Shown here piece by piece: positions 46,227 to 56,802 of a stretch of 64,000 bases of DNA (position 1 is its first letter; each line of letters opens with the position of its first letter). Both the position numbers and the translations under genes were made by a program. The notes under the pieces are model-generated. The model did no database searches, was not told the origin of the DNA, and was given only the letters and a program-made list of their open reading frames with translations. The DNA comes from Haemophilus parahaemolyticus. GTDB lineage: Bacteria > Pseudomonadota > Gammaproteobacteria > Enterobacterales > Pasteurellaceae. The stretch is taken from positions 19,324 to 83,323 of the forward strand of contig NZ_MUXY01000014.1 in assembly GCF_002015035.1 (NCBI RefSeq), read 5' to 3'.

Positions 46227-47507
46227 TTATTGTTTAGTTAAATACGGTGACCAAGCAGGGAACTTATATTGCCCTCCTGCACCAGGCAGATTTGCTTTAA
46301 AACGACCGTCTGCGGACACCAATTGTAGCACTTTACTCGTACCTTTGGTAGAGCTATAAATAACCATAATGCCGTTTGGTGAGATACTTGGGCTTTCATC
46401 TAAAAACGTTGAACTTAAGACTTCCGTGCCACCCGAAGTGAGATCACGTTTTACCACTTTATCTCCAGCAATCATGATTAAATTCTTGCCATCAGCAGAT
46501 GACTTAGCTGCATAGGAAACACCGCCTCCTACATTGCTTACACCACCACCTGATGCACTCATTCGATAAACTTGTGGTGAACCTGAGCGGTCTGAGGTGA
46601 AGTAAATTGAACCACCATCTGGCGACCAACTTGGTTCAGTATTATTTCCTGCATTTGCAGTTAATTTACTTGGCGTACCACCACCAGCACCAACAACATA
46701 AATATTCAATTCACCATCTTGGTTAGATGCAAAAGCAATTTTTGAACCATCTGGTGAGAATGCTGGTGCACCATTATGTCCTTTTAATGCAGCTACGACA
46801 CGACGGCTACCCGAGCGAAGATCATGAACAACAACTTGTGCTTTTTTATTTTCAAAGGTCACATACGCTAATTTACTACCATCTGGTGCCCATTCTGGTG
46901 ACATTAAAGGCTCTTTACTTTTAACTACGCTAAAAGCATTGAAACCATCGTAATCAGAGACGCGTAACTCATATGATGACACACCACGTTGTACTACATA
47001 TGCAATTTTTGTTCTAAATGCACCACGAATTTGAGTGATTTTTTCAAAGACCAAATCACTCACAGTGTGAGCACCTTGACGCATTTGTGCCGCTGGCACA
47101 TTAAATGCACCTTGATCTAATACAGTAGCAGGTGAACTTAACGTATCAACTAATTGGTATGCGACATTATAACCACCACCCACTGGCGTTACTTGTCCGA
47201 CCACTACCATATCTACACCAATATCAGTCCATTGTTGTGAAACTACTTCACTTGCGGAACCTGGTTGAGCAGGCAGTTTAGCTCGATCAATAGGAGAGAA
47301 TTTACCACTGTTACGCAAATCGTCAGCAATAATTTGACCTACATCTTCGTTAGCACTACCTTTAAAAGGAATAACAGCGATTGGTTGAGCCATACTCACA
47401 CCTTCGTCTACCGAAATCACCACATCCGACTCGGCTTTAGCAATGTTAGCACTACATAAGAATGTAAACACGCCCATTATACTCGCTAAATGCGATTTAA
47501 ACTTCAT
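46227..47507 (-). CDS. tolB: Tol-Pal system periplasmic protein TolB
   Basis: A 426-residue periplasmic protein with a signal peptide (about 1-25), an N-terminal alpha/beta domain that meets TolA, and a C-terminal six-bladed beta propeller. The propeller repeats are visible as [24 protein letters not shown] and [12 protein letters not shown]. It shuttles between TolA and Pal. It lies 20 bases before pal. Confidence 0.97.
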   Translation of the reverse strand: MKFKSHLASIMGVFTFLCSANIAKAESDVVISVDEGVSMAQPIAVIPFKGSANEDVGQIIADDLRNSGKFSPIDRAKLPAQPGSASEVVSQQWTDIGVDMVVVGQVTPVGGGYNVAYQLVDTLSSPATVLDQGAFNVPAAQMRQGAHTVSDLVFEKITQIRGAFRTKIAYVVQRGVSSYELRVSDYDGFNAFSVVKSKEPLMSPEWAPDGSKLAYVTFENKKAQVVVHDLRSGSRRVVAALKGHNGAPAFSPDGSKIAFASNQDGELNIYVVGAGGGTPSKLTANAGNNTEPSWSPDGGSIYFTSDRSGSPQVYRMSASGGGVSNVGGGVSYAAKSSADGKNLIMIAGDKVVKRDLTSGGTEVLSSTFLDESPSISPNGIMVIYSSTKGTSKVLQLVSADGRFKANLPGAGGQYKFPAWSPYLTKQ

Positions 47508-47525
47508 TTTTTAACCTCTAGGTTA

Positions 47526-48860
47526 TTATAAAACTTTTAATCCAAATTTGATGATTGGCGATTTATAAGTATTATAAGTCGGATCATCTTTTGCTTTTGG
47601 TACACTTTGTGCACGAGTAATAGCCGCTACCGCAGCACGACAAATATCTGGGGGACCAGAAATCACTTCGTGACTTGAAATACGTCCATCTCGTTCAATG
47701 TTGATTTTTACGCGGCATTCACGACCACTAAAGCTTGGATCAACTTGATACTCGCGTGATAATTTTTGTTTAATTAAACGTTCATAACCACGGTCTGCTG
47801 TACCTTGTCCATCGCCAACTGCTTTACCGTTACCATTACCCGAAAGGCCAGCTGAATTTTTGTTTCCCCCTTTCGTGGTTGAGCCGCCACCAATATCGCC
47901 ACCTGATAAGAAATCATCTAGTGCTTTATTATTTTTTGCTCTTGCTGCGGCTGCTTTTGCTTCCGCATCTGCTTTAGCCTTAGCATCTGCGGCTGCTTTT
48001 GCTTCCGCATCTGCTTTAGCCTTAGCATCAGCGGCTGCTTTAGCCTTAGCATCAGCGGCTGCTTTAGCTTTCGCTTCTGCAGCAGCTTTCGCTTTTGCTT
48101 CTTTTTCAGCCTTCTCTTTAGCCTCTTTCTCAGCTTTTGCCTTCGCTTCTGCTGCGGCTTTTTCTTTGGCTTCTTTTTCCGCTTTTAGTTTCGCGTCTTG
48201 AGCTGCTTTTTCCTTAGCTTCTTGTGCTTTTTTCTGCTCTTCTAATTTCTTCTGCTGTTCTGCTTTTTGAAGGGCTTCTTTCGCTTTACGCTCTTCTTCA
48301 GCTTGTTTTGCTGCTGCCTCTAAACGTTTTGCTTCAGCTTCCGCTTTTAGGCGAGCTGCTTCGGCTGCTTTTTTACGTGTTGCTTCTTCTTTCTGTTTTT
48401 CAAGCTGTTCTTGTTTTAACTGCTCTTGACGTTGCTGCTCTTTTTTCAATTGTTCTTGCTTGATTTGCTCTTGTCGTTTTTGCTGAGCTAACAATTGAGC
48501 CTGACGTTGTTCTTCTAAAGCCTTTTCTCGCTCCTGTTTTTCAGCAAGTTCGGCTTTAGCTTGTTTAACTTCTTCAGCAACCTCTTCTTTTACATCTTCG
48601 ACAGGTTTTGTCTCTTCCATAGGTTTAGGTTGAGCATTCCCTTTTCTATCTGATTGTAATCGACTATATTCTGCAGCTACCTGCCCCGTATCGACCATTA
48701 CCGCTTCAAACTCTTCACCATCTCCACCATTACCGCCTGCAGCAGGAGGTAATGTGATATTTGTAAACAAAGAGCCTAATAGAAGCAACCCAATTAAAAG
48801 GGCATGCAATAGTAGGGAGAGAATGATTGCAAATTCAAGTCTATCGTTTTGAGATCTCAC
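47526..48860 (-). CDS. tolA: Tol-Pal system protein TolA
   Basis: A 444-residue inner-membrane protein: one helix at about 11-33, a long Lys/Ala/Glu/Gln-rich helical domain II (about 65-310), and a C-terminal globular domain with two cysteines (SGRECRVKI and PPDICRAAV) that form the known disulfide. It links the TolQR motor to TolB-Pal. Domain II contains near-perfect in-frame repeats (see 47951-48066). Confidence 0.95.
   Translation of the reverse strand: MRSQNDRLEFAIILSLLLHALLIGLLLLGSLFTNITLPPAAGGNGGDGEEFEAVMVDTGQVAAEYSRLQSDRKGNAQPKPMEETKPVEDVKEEVAEEVKQAKAELAEKQEREKALEEQRQAQLLAQQKRQEQIKQEQLKKEQQRQEQLKQEQLEKQKEEATRKKAAEAARLKAEAEAKRLEAAAKQAEEERKAKEALQKAEQQKKLEEQKKAQEAKEKAAQDAKLKAEKEAKEKAAAEAKAKAEKEAKEKAEKEAKAKAAAEAKAKAAADAKAKAAADAKAKADAEAKAAADAKAKADAEAKAAAARAKNNKALDDFLSGGDIGGGSTTKGGNKNSAGLSGNGNGKAVGDGQGTADRGYERLIKQKLSREYQVDPSFSGRECRVKINIERDGRISSHEVISGPPDICRAAVAAITRAQSVPKAKDDPTYNTYKSPIIKFGLKVL
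47951..48066 (-). repeat. In-frame tandem repeats in tolA domain II
   Basis: Units encoding A-K-A-K-A-(A/D)-A-(D/E) are repeated almost identically at the DNA level (for example GCTTTAGCCTTAGCATC recurs three times). They are in frame, so copy-number change would alter the length of the periplasmic rod without breaking the gene. Confidence 0.75.
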
Positions 48861-48879
48861 ACGTTATCCTTGATGATTA

Positions 48880-49314
48880 TTAACCTTGAGTCATTAAGCC
48901 TGCTTTTTCAATACCTGCTTCTTTTAATAATACAATACCCTTAATCACTTCTTCATAAGGCACGGTTGCATCACCAGCAACTAAAAAAAGCGTGTTTTCA
49001 TCTTTTTTAAATTCTTCACCAGCAAACGAAATCACTTCTTGATCGCTGAGTTCTTCGCCATTACTACCAGTAACAAAGTTACCACCAACTTTTAATTTAT
49101 ATAAACCGACACCTGCCACTTGTAAAATCACAGGAGTTTTATCTTCATTGGACACAGATTGGCTATGTTTATCTTCTGGTAAATTAACTTCTACGCTTTG
49201 GCTAATCACTGGTGCTGTTGCCATAAAAATAAGTAAAAGCACAAGTAAGACATCCAAGAACGGAACAATGTTAATTTCAGATTTAATGTCCTTACGTTTA
49301 CGACGGTAAGACAT
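48880..49314 (-). CDS. tolR: Tol-Pal system protein TolR
   Basis: A 144-residue protein of the ExbD/TolR family with one helix (about 16-37) carrying the motor Asp at residue 21 (PFLDVLLVLL), then a periplasmic domain. It couples the proton gradient to TolA with TolQ. Confidence 0.96.
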   Translation of the reverse strand: MSYRRKRKDIKSEINIVPFLDVLLVLLLIFMATAPVISQSVEVNLPEDKHSQSVSNEDKTPVILQVAGVGLYKLKVGGNFVTGSNGEELSDQEVISFAGEEFKKDENTLFLVAGDATVPYEEVIKGIVLLKEAGIEKAGLMTQG

Positions 49315-49415
49315 ACTTCCTCTTTTTTAAATTATGGTTATCACTAACATTTTGTACTAAGCGGTCATATTTTTATCGCGCTTTTCAAAATATTTACAAA
49401 AACGACTACTTATTT

Positions 49416-50102
49416 TCATTTATTTTTAGAGAATGCTTGACGATGTAAAATCGTTGTAAACTCATCAATAAAGTTTGCGTAGTTTTGTTCTAATTTATTC
49501 GCACGTAAGCTTAAACGGTTATAAGCCATTACCGCAGGAATTGCCGCAAATAAACCAATTGCGGTTGCAATTAACGCTTCGGCAATACCTGGTGCAACTG
49601 ATTGAAGGCTAGCTTGTTTTACTGCACTTAATCCCATAAATGAGTGCATAATCCCCCAAACAGTACCAAATAAACCAATGTATGGGCTAATAGAACCAAC
49701 TGTACCTAAGAATGGGATATAGCTTTCGAGCGTTTCCACTTCACGGTTTAGTGCGAGGTTCATTGCGCGGCTTGTTCCTTGAATATTTGCAGCTGGCATA
49801 TCTGGGCTTACTTGTTGTAAACGGGTAAATTCTTTAAATCCAACATAGAAAATTTGTTCTGAGCCGCTTAATTTATCACGACGATTTTCTAATCCTTCGT
49901 GTAAACGGTTTAAATCTTCACCAGACCAAAATTTATTTTCAAAAGCGAGTGAGCCTTTTGCAGCATTCGTTAAATAACGACTACGTTGAATAATCACAGC
50001 CCAAGATAATACTGAGAAAGTGATAAGAATAAGCATAACGATCTTAACGACGATACTTGCTTGTGCAAATAACGAAATTAAGTCAAAGCTAGTTTCTTGC
50101 AT
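49416..50102 (-). CDS. tolQ: Tol-Pal system protein TolQ
   Basis: A 228-residue MotA/TolQ/ExbB proton-channel protein with three helices and the conserved [18 protein letters not shown] block. The ATG giving [16 protein letters not shown] was chosen: it has GGAG upstream and aligns with other TolQ proteins, whereas the longer frame would overlap ybgC by 26 bases. The 101-base gap to tolR is unusually wide for this operon. Confidence 0.95.
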   Translation of the reverse strand: MQETSFDLISLFAQASIVVKIVMLILITFSVLSWAVIIQRSRYLTNAAKGSLAFENKFWSGEDLNRLHEGLENRRDKLSGSEQIFYVGFKEFTRLQQVSPDMPAANIQGTSRAMNLALNREVETLESYIPFLGTVGSISPYIGLFGTVWGIMHSFMGLSAVKQASLQSVAPGIAEALIATAIGLFAAIPAVMAYNRLSLRANKLEQNYANFIDEFTTILHRQAFSKNK

Positions 50103-50127
50103 TGAAAACTCCAATAATGATAATGAA

Positions 50128-50520
50128 TTAGTGAGATGAATCCATTGCATCACGAATATTTTTCGGTATTGCTATCGGTTTCATTTTAAGTAAATCGACA
50201 CTTGCTACACTTACAATAGCATGGCTTAGACAAGCTTGATTACGCCAAAGTTTCTGTTCAAAAATAATGCTTGCTTTCTTTATTTCTTTAATTTCTGTTT
50301 CAACTGAAAGCAAATCATCTAGGCGTCCAGGCATTTTGTAGTCTATTTCTAATTTCTTCACAACAAAAGCAATATTTTTCGATAACAATGATTGTTGAGA
50401 AAAGCCTTTATTGCGTAAAAATTCAGTTCTTGCTCGTTCAAAAAAACAGACATAGCTTGCGTGATAAACCACGCCACCTGCGTCTGTATCTTCATAATAA
50501 ACTCGAATAGGAAAATGCAT
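50128..50520 (-). CDS. ybgC: Acyl-CoA thioesterase YbgC
   Basis: A 130-residue hot-dog-fold thioesterase with the catalytic motif [26 protein letters not shown]. It hydrolyses short-chain acyl-CoA thioesters and is regularly the first gene of the tol-pal operon. It is 25 bases upstream of tolQ. Confidence 0.95.
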   Translation of the reverse strand: MHFPIRVYYEDTDAGGVVYHASYVCFFERARTEFLRNKGFSQQSLLSKNIAFVVKKLEIDYKMPGRLDDLLSVETEIKEIKKASIIFEQKLWRNQACLSHAIVSVASVDLLKMKPIAIPKNIRDAMDSSH

Positions 50521-50663
50521 ATACCATCCTATTTTGTGTTCTTTCGTAAACGTCCATTTTTTAGACGATTTTGGTTGTCTATTTTATTCAGTTAAAAATG
50601 CTAGTGCAATAGTTTTTGCAATTTATTTTTATGTAAAAATAAAAGCTCACTTCTTTTTATGAT

Positions 50664-50951
50664 TTAACTCAAAAAAAGGATGCAAAGCGAAGGAATAACA
50701 ATCGCATAACCCATTAAAGGCAGAAAAACAAATTGCCAAATTTTACTACGGATTTCAAAGCCAATGCCATGAATCCATAAAATTCCCATGCCATAAAAAG
50801 CTAATAATGCAAAGTAAGGAATTTTTCCGCCAAAATAGATCCCGAAAGCAGTCGATTTTAATAAAATCATTGCAAATAGACCGCTTGCGAGAAGAAAAGA
50901 AAGGGCTTTTAGCAAGCCCTTTGAAGTTAAGTGATATAACAAATGAATCAT
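50664..50951 (-). CDS. ybgE: Cyd operon protein YbgE
   Basis: A 95-residue membrane protein with about three hydrophobic segments. The N-terminal LTSKGLLKALSFLLASGLFAMIL and central YGMGILWIHGIGFEIRSKIWQ fit the YbgE family, which accompanies cydABX. The function is unproven. It begins three bases after cydX. Confidence 0.88.
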   Translation of the reverse strand: MIHLLYHLTSKGLLKALSFLLASGLFAMILLKSTAFGIYFGGKIPYFALLAFYGMGILWIHGIGFEIRSKIWQFVFLPLMGYAIVIPSLCILFLS

Positions 50952-50954
50952 AGA

Positions 50955-51053
50955 TTATTCGTCAAATTTACCTGTTTTCTCAATCTTTGTTGTAATAAAT
51001 ACCGCAAAGTAAATTGCGAGAAACATACCAAAAAACCAAGTTAAATAAAACAT
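50955..51053 (-). CDS. cydX: Cytochrome bd oxidase small subunit CydX
   Basis: A 32-codon frame, MFYLTWFFGMFLAIYFAVFI then a charged end (KIEKTGKFDE), with AAGGAGC before the ATG. One membrane helix with an early Trp and a polar tail is the CydX pattern. It lies nine bases after cydB and before ybgE, the standard place. CydX stabilises the haems of the bd oxidase. Too short for many gene finders. Confidence 0.92.
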   Translation of the reverse strand: MFYLTWFFGMFLAIYFAVFITTKIEKTGKFDE

Positions 51054-51062
51054 AATTGCTCC

Positions 51063-52199
51063 TTAGTATGCTGTAGCGTGATTGTCTTCAATAAATTTTG
51101 CATCAAGACGACCAAACATTTTGATGTAAGACCAAATAGTATAGAACAATATGATTGGTACAAAGAAGCACGCTGCATAGAACATAATGGTTAAGGTGTT
51201 AAGGCTTGCAGTTGAATCCCAAACGGTTAAGCTCATTTCTGGGTGAGAAATTGAAGGCATAATGAATGGGAACATTGATACTGCCGCAGTTAAAATTACA
51301 CCGATTTGCATTAAAGATGATGCAAAGAATGCAGTACCTGAACGGTTTGCTTTAGAAGCTACGATGGTTAATAACGCACCGATTACCGCGATTGCAGGTA
51401 CAATCCAAAGCACTGGCATTTCAGCATAGTTTTTAAACCAAGCAGATGTTTCAACCGCTACAGTTTTGTTGCTTAATGCAGAAACTGCATTGTGATCTAA
51501 TTGGCTTGTGATCACGAAACCTTCTTTGAAGTATAACCAAATACCAGCTAATACAAATGCGACTAATGTTACGGTTGCTGCAAATTGTGATACGCCACGT
51601 ACACGGTTGCGTAATTCAGCCGTGGTTTTCATTTGTAACCAAGTTGCCCCTTGGGTGGTTAGCATAAATAAGCTCACTACACCACATAATAATGCGAATG
51701 GATTTAATAAGCCTAAGAATGTACCTGTGTAAGTCACTTGGTTTATGTTGTTAAACTCAAATGGTAAGCCTTGCAATAAGTTACCGAACGCTACACCGAA
51801 AATTAGTGAAGGTACGAAACCACCGATGAATAATGCCCAATCCCAAGCATTACGCCATTTTGGTGAATCAATTTTCGCACGATATTCAAAGCCCACTGGA
51901 CGGAAGAATAATGCCGCAAGCACTAAAATCATCGCTAAGAAAAAACTTGAGAATGAGGTCGCATAAACAGTTGGCCATGCAGCAAAGATCGCACCACCAC
52001 CTGTTAACAACCAAACTTGGTTACCATCCCAGTGTGGGGCAATTGAGTTGATCATCACACGGCGTTCTGTGTTGCTTTTACCCACAACAGGTAAAAGGGT
52101 TAATACGCCCATATCGAAACCATCTGTAATCGCAAAACCGATTAACAATACAGCAATTAAGATCCACCAAATAAAGCGGAGAACTTCATAATCTAACAT
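51063..52199 (-). CDS. cydB: Cytochrome bd ubiquinol oxidase subunit II
   Basis: A 378-residue inner-membrane protein with about eight to nine helices. Family marks include the N-terminal EVLRFIWWILIAVLLIGFAITDGFDMG and IAPHWDGNQVWLLTGGGAIFAAWP. Partner of CydA in the high-affinity terminal oxidase used at low oxygen. Length equals E. coli CydB (379). Confidence 0.97.
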   Translation of the reverse strand: MLDYEVLRFIWWILIAVLLIGFAITDGFDMGVLTLLPVVGKSNTERRVMINSIAPHWDGNQVWLLTGGGAIFAAWPTVYATSFSSFFLAMILVLAALFFRPVGFEYRAKIDSPKWRNAWDWALFIGGFVPSLIFGVAFGNLLQGLPFEFNNINQVTYTGTFLGLLNPFALLCGVVSLFMLTTQGATWLQMKTTAELRNRVRGVSQFAATVTLVAFVLAGIWLYFKEGFVITSQLDHNAVSALSNKTVAVETSAWFKNYAEMPVLWIVPAIAVIGALLTIVASKANRSGTAFFASSLMQIGVILTAAVSMFPFIMPSISHPEMSLTVWDSTASLNTLTIMFYAACFFVPIILFYTIWSYIKMFGRLDAKFIEDNHATAY

Positions 52200-52209
52200 T
52201 GCCTACTCC

Positions 52210-53763
52210 TTATTTTGCAGATTGCTCAAAGTAGTATTTACCTGTTTTTAATGCACTTGGACCTAGACGACCATATTTGAACATTAAATACATTTCTACT
52301 ACTAAGAAGATTGTATATAAACCACATAATAAACCAATTGCAGTCCATAATTCAGCCACAGTTAAGTGAGATGCTGAAATACCTGTTGGTAACACTTCAT
52401 AAACTGCCCAAGGCTGACGTGCAAACTCAGCTAAGAACCAACCAGCTTCAATTGCAATCCATGGTAATGGCATAGACCATAATACCGCTTTAAGTAACAA
52501 TTTGTTTTTGCCCACGGTGCCACGGAAGTTAAAGAAGAATGCTAAGCCAATGATTAAAGACATTAGCATACCAGAGCCAACCATCACGCGGAATGCCCAG
52601 AAGTTAGGTCCTACGTTTGGAATAGTTGCATCAGCAGCTTTAATGATTTGCTCTTCTGTTGCCGCTGCAATATTATCGCCTACGTATTGTTTTAACAATA
52701 AACCAAAGCCAAGATCTTTTTGAACTGCTTGGAATGCTGCTTTTTCTTCTTCTGTATAATTACCAGAACGAAGTTTTTCTAATAAAACAACCGCGGTAGC
52801 ACCGTTACGTACACGCTCAACGTTTTCTTTACGAATATCATTTAAACCTTTGATTTCAGTATCTAAAGAACGTGTTGCAACTAAACCGCCAAGGTATGGA
52901 ATTTGAATTGCAAAGTCGTTTTGACGAGCTTCAGAGTTTGGAATTGCAATCGCATTAAATGCTGCTGGTGCTGGGTGAGTTTCCCATTCAGCTTCCATTG
53001 CTGCCAATTTCACTGGTTGTGCTTTACCAATTTCATAACCAGATTCATCACCCATTAATAATACGGAAAGAATCGCGAATAAACCAAAACTTGCACCTAC
53101 AGAGAATGAGCGTTTAGCAAATCCTAAGTCACGACCTTTTAATATATAATAAGCACTGATACTTAATACAAAGATCGCACCACAGGTATAGCCTGCAGTT
53201 ACAGTATGTAAGAATTTACTTTGAGTCACTGGGTTTAAAAGAAGATCAGTAAAACTGGTCATTTCCATACGCATTGTTTCAAAGTTAAATTCTGAACCTA
53301 CAGGGTTTTGCATCCAACCGTTAGCCACTAAGATCCACATTGCAGAGAAGTTAGAACCAAATGCCACACAATATGTCGCTAATAAGTGTTTTTTCTTAGA
53401 AAGACGATCCCAACCAAAGAAGAATAGACCTACAAAAGTAGATTCTAAGAAGAACGCCATTAAACCTTCTAATGCTAAAGGTGCACCGAAGATATCGCCC
53501 ACATAGTGAGAGTAATATGACCAGTTTGTACCAAACTGGAATTCCATGGTAATACCAGTCGTTACCCCAAGAGCAAAGTTAATACCGAATAACTTACCCC
53601 AGAATTTAGTCATATCTTTATAAACTTCTTTTCCTGTCGTTACATAAAGTGTTTCCATCACTACAAGCACAAAAGAAAGACCTAATGTAAGCGGCACAAA
53701 TAAGAAGTGATAGAGAGCAGTTAAAGCAAACTGCAAACGCGAGAGTTCAACAAAGTCTAACAT
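52210..53763 (-). CDS. cydA: Cytochrome bd ubiquinol oxidase subunit I
   Basis: A 517-residue subunit carrying haems b558, b595 and d. With the start [21 protein letters not shown] the haem ligand His falls at residue 19, as in E. coli, which supports the ATG at 53763 over the in-frame ATG 15 bases upstream. GLLLKQY and ATEEQIIKA belong to a long quinol-binding Q-loop, so this is the E. coli-like long form. First gene of the cydABX-ybgE cluster that runs on into ybgC-tol-pal. Confidence 0.97.
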   Translation of the reverse strand: MLDFVELSRLQFALTALYHFLFVPLTLGLSFVLVVMETLYVTTGKEVYKDMTKFWGKLFGINFALGVTTGITMEFQFGTNWSYYSHYVGDIFGAPLALEGLMAFFLESTFVGLFFFGWDRLSKKKHLLATYCVAFGSNFSAMWILVANGWMQNPVGSEFNFETMRMEMTSFTDLLLNPVTQSKFLHTVTAGYTCGAIFVLSISAYYILKGRDLGFAKRSFSVGASFGLFAILSVLLMGDESGYEIGKAQPVKLAAMEAEWETHPAPAAFNAIAIPNSEARQNDFAIQIPYLGGLVATRSLDTEIKGLNDIRKENVERVRNGATAVVLLEKLRSGNYTEEEKAAFQAVQKDLGFGLLLKQYVGDNIAAATEEQIIKAADATIPNVGPNFWAFRVMVGSGMLMSLIIGLAFFFNFRGTVGKNKLLLKAVLWSMPLPWIAIEAGWFLAEFARQPWAVYEVLPTGISASHLTVAELWTAIGLLCGLYTIFLVVEMYLMFKYGRLGPSALKTGKYYFEQSAK

Positions 53764-53778
53764 CTCAAACCTCTTCAT

Positions 53779-54178
53779 CTTGATAATATGAAATATGATT
53801 AATTATTCGATACCGAATAATGCCCCACAAAACTTTGACCCAAAGCAAAGATCTACCCTACAAGGTAATCAGAGTTTCAAGAGCCTATTTTACCTGTTAT
53901 TGATAAAATAAAAAACAACCCCAATTAACAAAGGATTAACCTTTTTTGAAATCATTAAACTTTTAGCTATATTTTTTTATGAATTAAGAAAACAGATTAA
54001 AAACTTTACCTCTCAAGAGGTAAAGTTGAGTTTTTTCTTTGAGAAAGATCAAATAAAATCTGCTTTTTACCTGTGAAATCTTGCTGACTTTTGCAGTAAA
54101 GCGTGCTAATCTCTTGAATATTTAATTATTCCCTATTTAATTTAAAAGATTTTAGCTATAACAGAAAAAGGTAAAATT
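53779..54178. promoter_or_regulatory. Divergent control region between cydA and the small secreted protein
   Basis: About 400 bases without a gene. It holds a perfect 12-bp hairpin AACTTTACCTCT-CA-AGAGGTAAAGTT (54003-54028) with T runs on both strands, and an FNR-like site TTGAG-AAAG-ATCAA (54040-54053; consensus TTGAT-N4-ATCAA). Oxygen control of cydAB is expected. Neither element can be assigned to one gene by sequence alone. Confidence 0.5.
54003..54037. terminator. Orphan terminator-like hairpin upstream of cydA
   Basis: A perfect 12-bp stem with a two-base loop is followed by GAGTTTTTTCTTTG on plus and GTTTTTAATC just past the stem on minus. Flanking genes diverge, so no known transcript should end here: it is either a cydA leader attenuator or the end of an unknown RNA. 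Confidence 0.6.
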
Positions 54179-54508
54179 ATGCTAAAAAAATGTTTCTTAC
54201 TCTGTTTTTCTCTTTGCTTAGGCACAACGTTTACCATTTCAGCTCAAGCAGAAGTAAAAACCTCCACTTTGATAATTGAAAAACCAGAAAGCATCAAACT
54301 TACGCCAGAATGTCAAAATATGTTTAATGTTGCAAATACGCTGATTAAAGATGCAGAAAAACAACCTGGTACACACACACAAGTAAAACGCTTGAAAAAT
54401 CAGCTCTCTGCAAGCAAAAAACAGCTACTTGCAATGGAAACGACCTTACAACAAAAAAGTTGCACGAAAGGTTTAAGTGCGTTAAATACATTAAAAGAAA
54501 AGCATTAA
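54179..54508 (+). CDS. Small secreted protein (DUF5339-like)
   Basis: A 109-residue protein with a clear signal peptide (cleavage after AQA at residue 24). The mature part of about 85 residues is helical, with two cysteines (45 in LTPECQNMF and 95 in QQKSCTKGL) that could form one disulfide. It fits, from memory, the DUF5339 family found mainly in Pasteurellaceae; no function is known. It is monocistronic, with its own terminator, divergent from cydA. Confidence 0.75.
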   Translation: MLKKCFLLCFSLCLGTTFTISAQAEVKTSTLIIEKPESIKLTPECQNMFNVANTLIKDAEKQPGTHTQVKRLKNQLSASKKQLLAMETTLQQKSCTKGLSALNTLKEKH

Positions 54509-54515
54509 TCTAGTA

Positions 54516-54558
54516 ACACAAAACGGCTAAGTATATATTTTGTTTAGCCGTTTTCTTT
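54516..54558. terminator. Bidirectional terminator between the DUF5339-like gene and the YwiC-like gene
   Basis: AAAACGGCTAA pairs perfectly with TTAGCCGTTTT around 13 bases, with A and T flanks. The genes are convergent. Confidence 0.82.
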
Positions 54559-55267
54559 AGCAAACTAATGTAGCTAAAAAAATCACAATTGTTAAAAACT
54601 CAAACATCCCCACTTTTTTTACATTCCAGCCTAATGTTGGCACAATAATTGCTCGTGCCAATGCAAACAAATAAGCGGTAAAAATTGCATTTTCATTTGT
54701 AAATAAGTAAATCAAACTAAGTCCTAAATGTATGCCAATGCTCAGTTCAGCATAAAGTGGTTTTTTTCGTTCACGAGCAAGGCTTTTGATATAGAAAGTA
54801 GTTGCAATAAAAAACAGTGTTGGGTGAATAAGAAAGACAAAATCGACCGCTTGCATGCTTAAATAATAGGTCGCCATTCCAACCACACCAAAGGTAAGAA
54901 TTCCTGCAATATCATTGAGTAAATGGCGTTCATTGCGCTGTTTAGCAAAATAGAATTGCACTAAACCAAGCGGTAGTAAAGGCAAGGCAAAAAGCAAAAC
55001 TAAAGGTTGAGAGAGTAAGACGGGGGAGGCAAAACCAAGGCTTAAAATGAAATAAATAACCGCCCAACGTTTATTTTTAGCCGTCGGTTTCTTGCTAAAC
55101 AGCATAAAGAACGGGTAAGAGAAAAGGTAAAGAAAAAGCCATGCAAGACCAAATAGAAAAAGCGACCAATTATACTCTTTTGCTTGGATAACTGCATAGA
55201 AATAAGGCAAAAATGCCATGGCTAACGCACCGTGCTGATTGGAAATAACAGGTTTCTCGTTTAACAT
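54557..55267 (-). CDS. YwiC-like membrane protein
   Basis: A 236-residue inner-membrane protein with about seven hydrophobic segments. The N-terminal SNQHGALAMAFLPYFYAV is the YwiC-family signature as I recall it. The family has no established function, although B. subtilis ywiC lies among anaerobic-respiration genes. It is downstream of thiI, 84 bases after it, and may be cotranscribed. Confidence 0.75.
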   Translation of the reverse strand: MLNEKPVISNQHGALAMAFLPYFYAVIQAKEYNWSLFLFGLAWLFLYLFSYPFFMLFSKKPTAKNKRWAVIYFILSLGFASPVLLSQPLVLLFALPLLPLGLVQFYFAKQRNERHLLNDIAGILTFGVVGMATYYLSMQAVDFVFLIHPTLFFIATTFYIKSLARERKKPLYAELSIGIHLGLSLIYLFTNENAIFTAYLFALARAIIVPTLGWNVKKVGMFEFLTIVIFLATLVC

Positions 55268-55350
55268 TCCTAATCCCTAGAGATTTACTCAACTATTAAA
55301 AATATGGAGGATTATCACTCAAATAATCCCCCAATACAACAAGCATAGAT

Positions 55351-56802
55351 TTATTTTAAACGAAAAACCTTGACGTTATTAAAACCATTTTCTTTCAAAT
55401 ATAACGCTTGTAATTTGCTCATTACCCCACGTTGGCAATAAAGTAAGTAGTTTTTAGTTTGATCTAATGCTGTAAATTGGCTTGAAAGTTTATAGAACGG
55501 TAATTCTTTCACTTCCACATTATCCAGTTCTAACGGTGCTTCATCAGTTTCTTCAGGGCTACGAATATCTAAAATTACATCGTTTTCGCCGAGTTCAGTC
55601 GTTGTTTCAACAGAAACCACTTCTTTTTCAGTTTGTTGTGCAATTTCACGAATATCAAGGAATTGGGCATTTTGCACTGCTTGTTCTAACACTTCAAAAT
55701 TGAAATGCCCTTCCTCTTCAACGATTTTGCTTTCAATCGCTTTCACTGTTGGATTTTTGGAAATTACGCCACAGAATTCTGGCATTGATTTGGCGATGTC
55801 ATCCGTGCCGATCTCTTTTGCCATTGCGATAATTTGTTCTTTATCGTGGGTAATCAGCGGACGTAATACCAGCGTATCTGAAGCCTTATCAATCAAGCGT
55901 AAATTGGTGAGTGTTTGGCTAGAAACCTGCCCTAACGCCTCACCTGTAACAATCGCTTGAATGTCAAAACGCTCGGCAATTTTACTTGCCGCACGTACCA
56001 TCATGCGTTTTAACACTACGCCCATTTGCCCGTTATCAACTTTTTCTAAAATTTCACCGACTACGTTTTCAAAGTTAATTGCCACAAAACGCACTTTATG
56101 AGAAGTACTATAACGACTCCAAATGTGATATGCCATCTGTTTCACGCCGATTTCGTGTGCTGCACCGCCCAAGTTGAAGAAGCAATAATGCACGCGTGAA
56201 CCGCGACGAATCAACATATAGCTAGACACACCCGAATCGAAGCCGCCCGAGATTAAAGAAAGCACATCTTCTTGCGTACCGATCGGGTAGCCGCCAAGCC
56301 CTTCGTGGCGTGCTTTTACCAGCAACATTTTGTCGTTATCAATATCAATACGCACCGTTACATCAGGTTTCGTGAGCTTAACGCTTGCCGTTTCGATACG
56401 CTGATTTAAGCCACCGCCCACATAACGTTCTACGTCTAATGAGCGGAATTCATGTTTACCTTTACGGCGAACACGCACGCAGAAGGTCTTACCTTCCAAC
56501 TCTTCACGCACTTGGGCAAGCGTTTGTTCAAAAATATCGTGCATAGTTTCAAACGGATATTCTTCCACTTCTAAAATATGGTGAATACCTGGTGTGCGTT
56601 TAAGCAGATCCAATACCATTGGAGCTTCTTCTGCCACTTTGGCTCGTACTTCAATGAAATCCCAGTTGCGAATAACCGCAACATTTTCAGTTTCACGCAA
56701 CAACACATTACGAATGTTTGAGGTAAGAATTTTGATAAAGCGTTTACGCACGGAATCGCTTTTAATCATAATTTCAGGGAAAAGTTTGATAATAAATTTC
56801 AT
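55351..56802 (-). CDS. thiI: tRNA sulfurtransferase ThiI
   Basis: A 483-residue enzyme: N-terminal ferredoxin-like and THUMP domains (about 1-165), an ATP-binding PP-loop ([17 protein letters not shown]), and a C-terminal rhodanese domain with the sulfur-carrying Cys456 in [10 protein letters not shown], the same number as in E. coli. It makes 4-thiouridine in tRNA and supplies sulfur for thiamine. The rhodanese-containing form is full length. Confidence 0.97.
   Translation of the reverse strand: MKFIIKLFPEIMIKSDSVRKRFIKILTSNIRNVLLRETENVAVIRNWDFIEVRAKVAEEAPMVLDLLKRTPGIHHILEVEEYPFETMHDIFEQTLAQVREELEGKTFCVRVRRKGKHEFRSLDVERYVGGGLNQRIETASVKLTKPDVTVRIDIDNDKMLLVKARHEGLGGYPIGTQEDVLSLISGGFDSGVSSYMLIRRGSRVHYCFFNLGGAAHEIGVKQMAYHIWSRYSTSHKVRFVAINFENVVGEILEKVDNGQMGVVLKRMMVRAASKIAERFDIQAIVTGEALGQVSSQTLTNLRLIDKASDTLVLRPLITHDKEQIIAMAKEIGTDDIAKSMPEFCGVISKNPTVKAIESKIVEEEGHFNFEVLEQAVQNAQFLDIREIAQQTEKEVVSVETTTELGENDVILDIRSPEETDEAPLELDNVEVKELPFYKLSSQFTALDQTKNYLLYCQRGVMSKLQALYLKENGFNNVKVFRLK

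Noticed and set aside
47951..48066. CRISPR array
   Set aside because: The repeats are short, contiguous, in frame and within tolA; there are no spacers and no cas genes.
47860..48463. Long plus-strand frames rich in Ala/Ser/Leu opposite tolA
   Set aside because: They mirror the low-complexity Lys/Ala/Glu repeats of tolA and are not genes.
50521..50663. Hidden small gene between ybgC and ybgE
   Set aside because: AT-rich DNA with no open frame that has a ribosome site; more likely the ybgC-tol promoter region.
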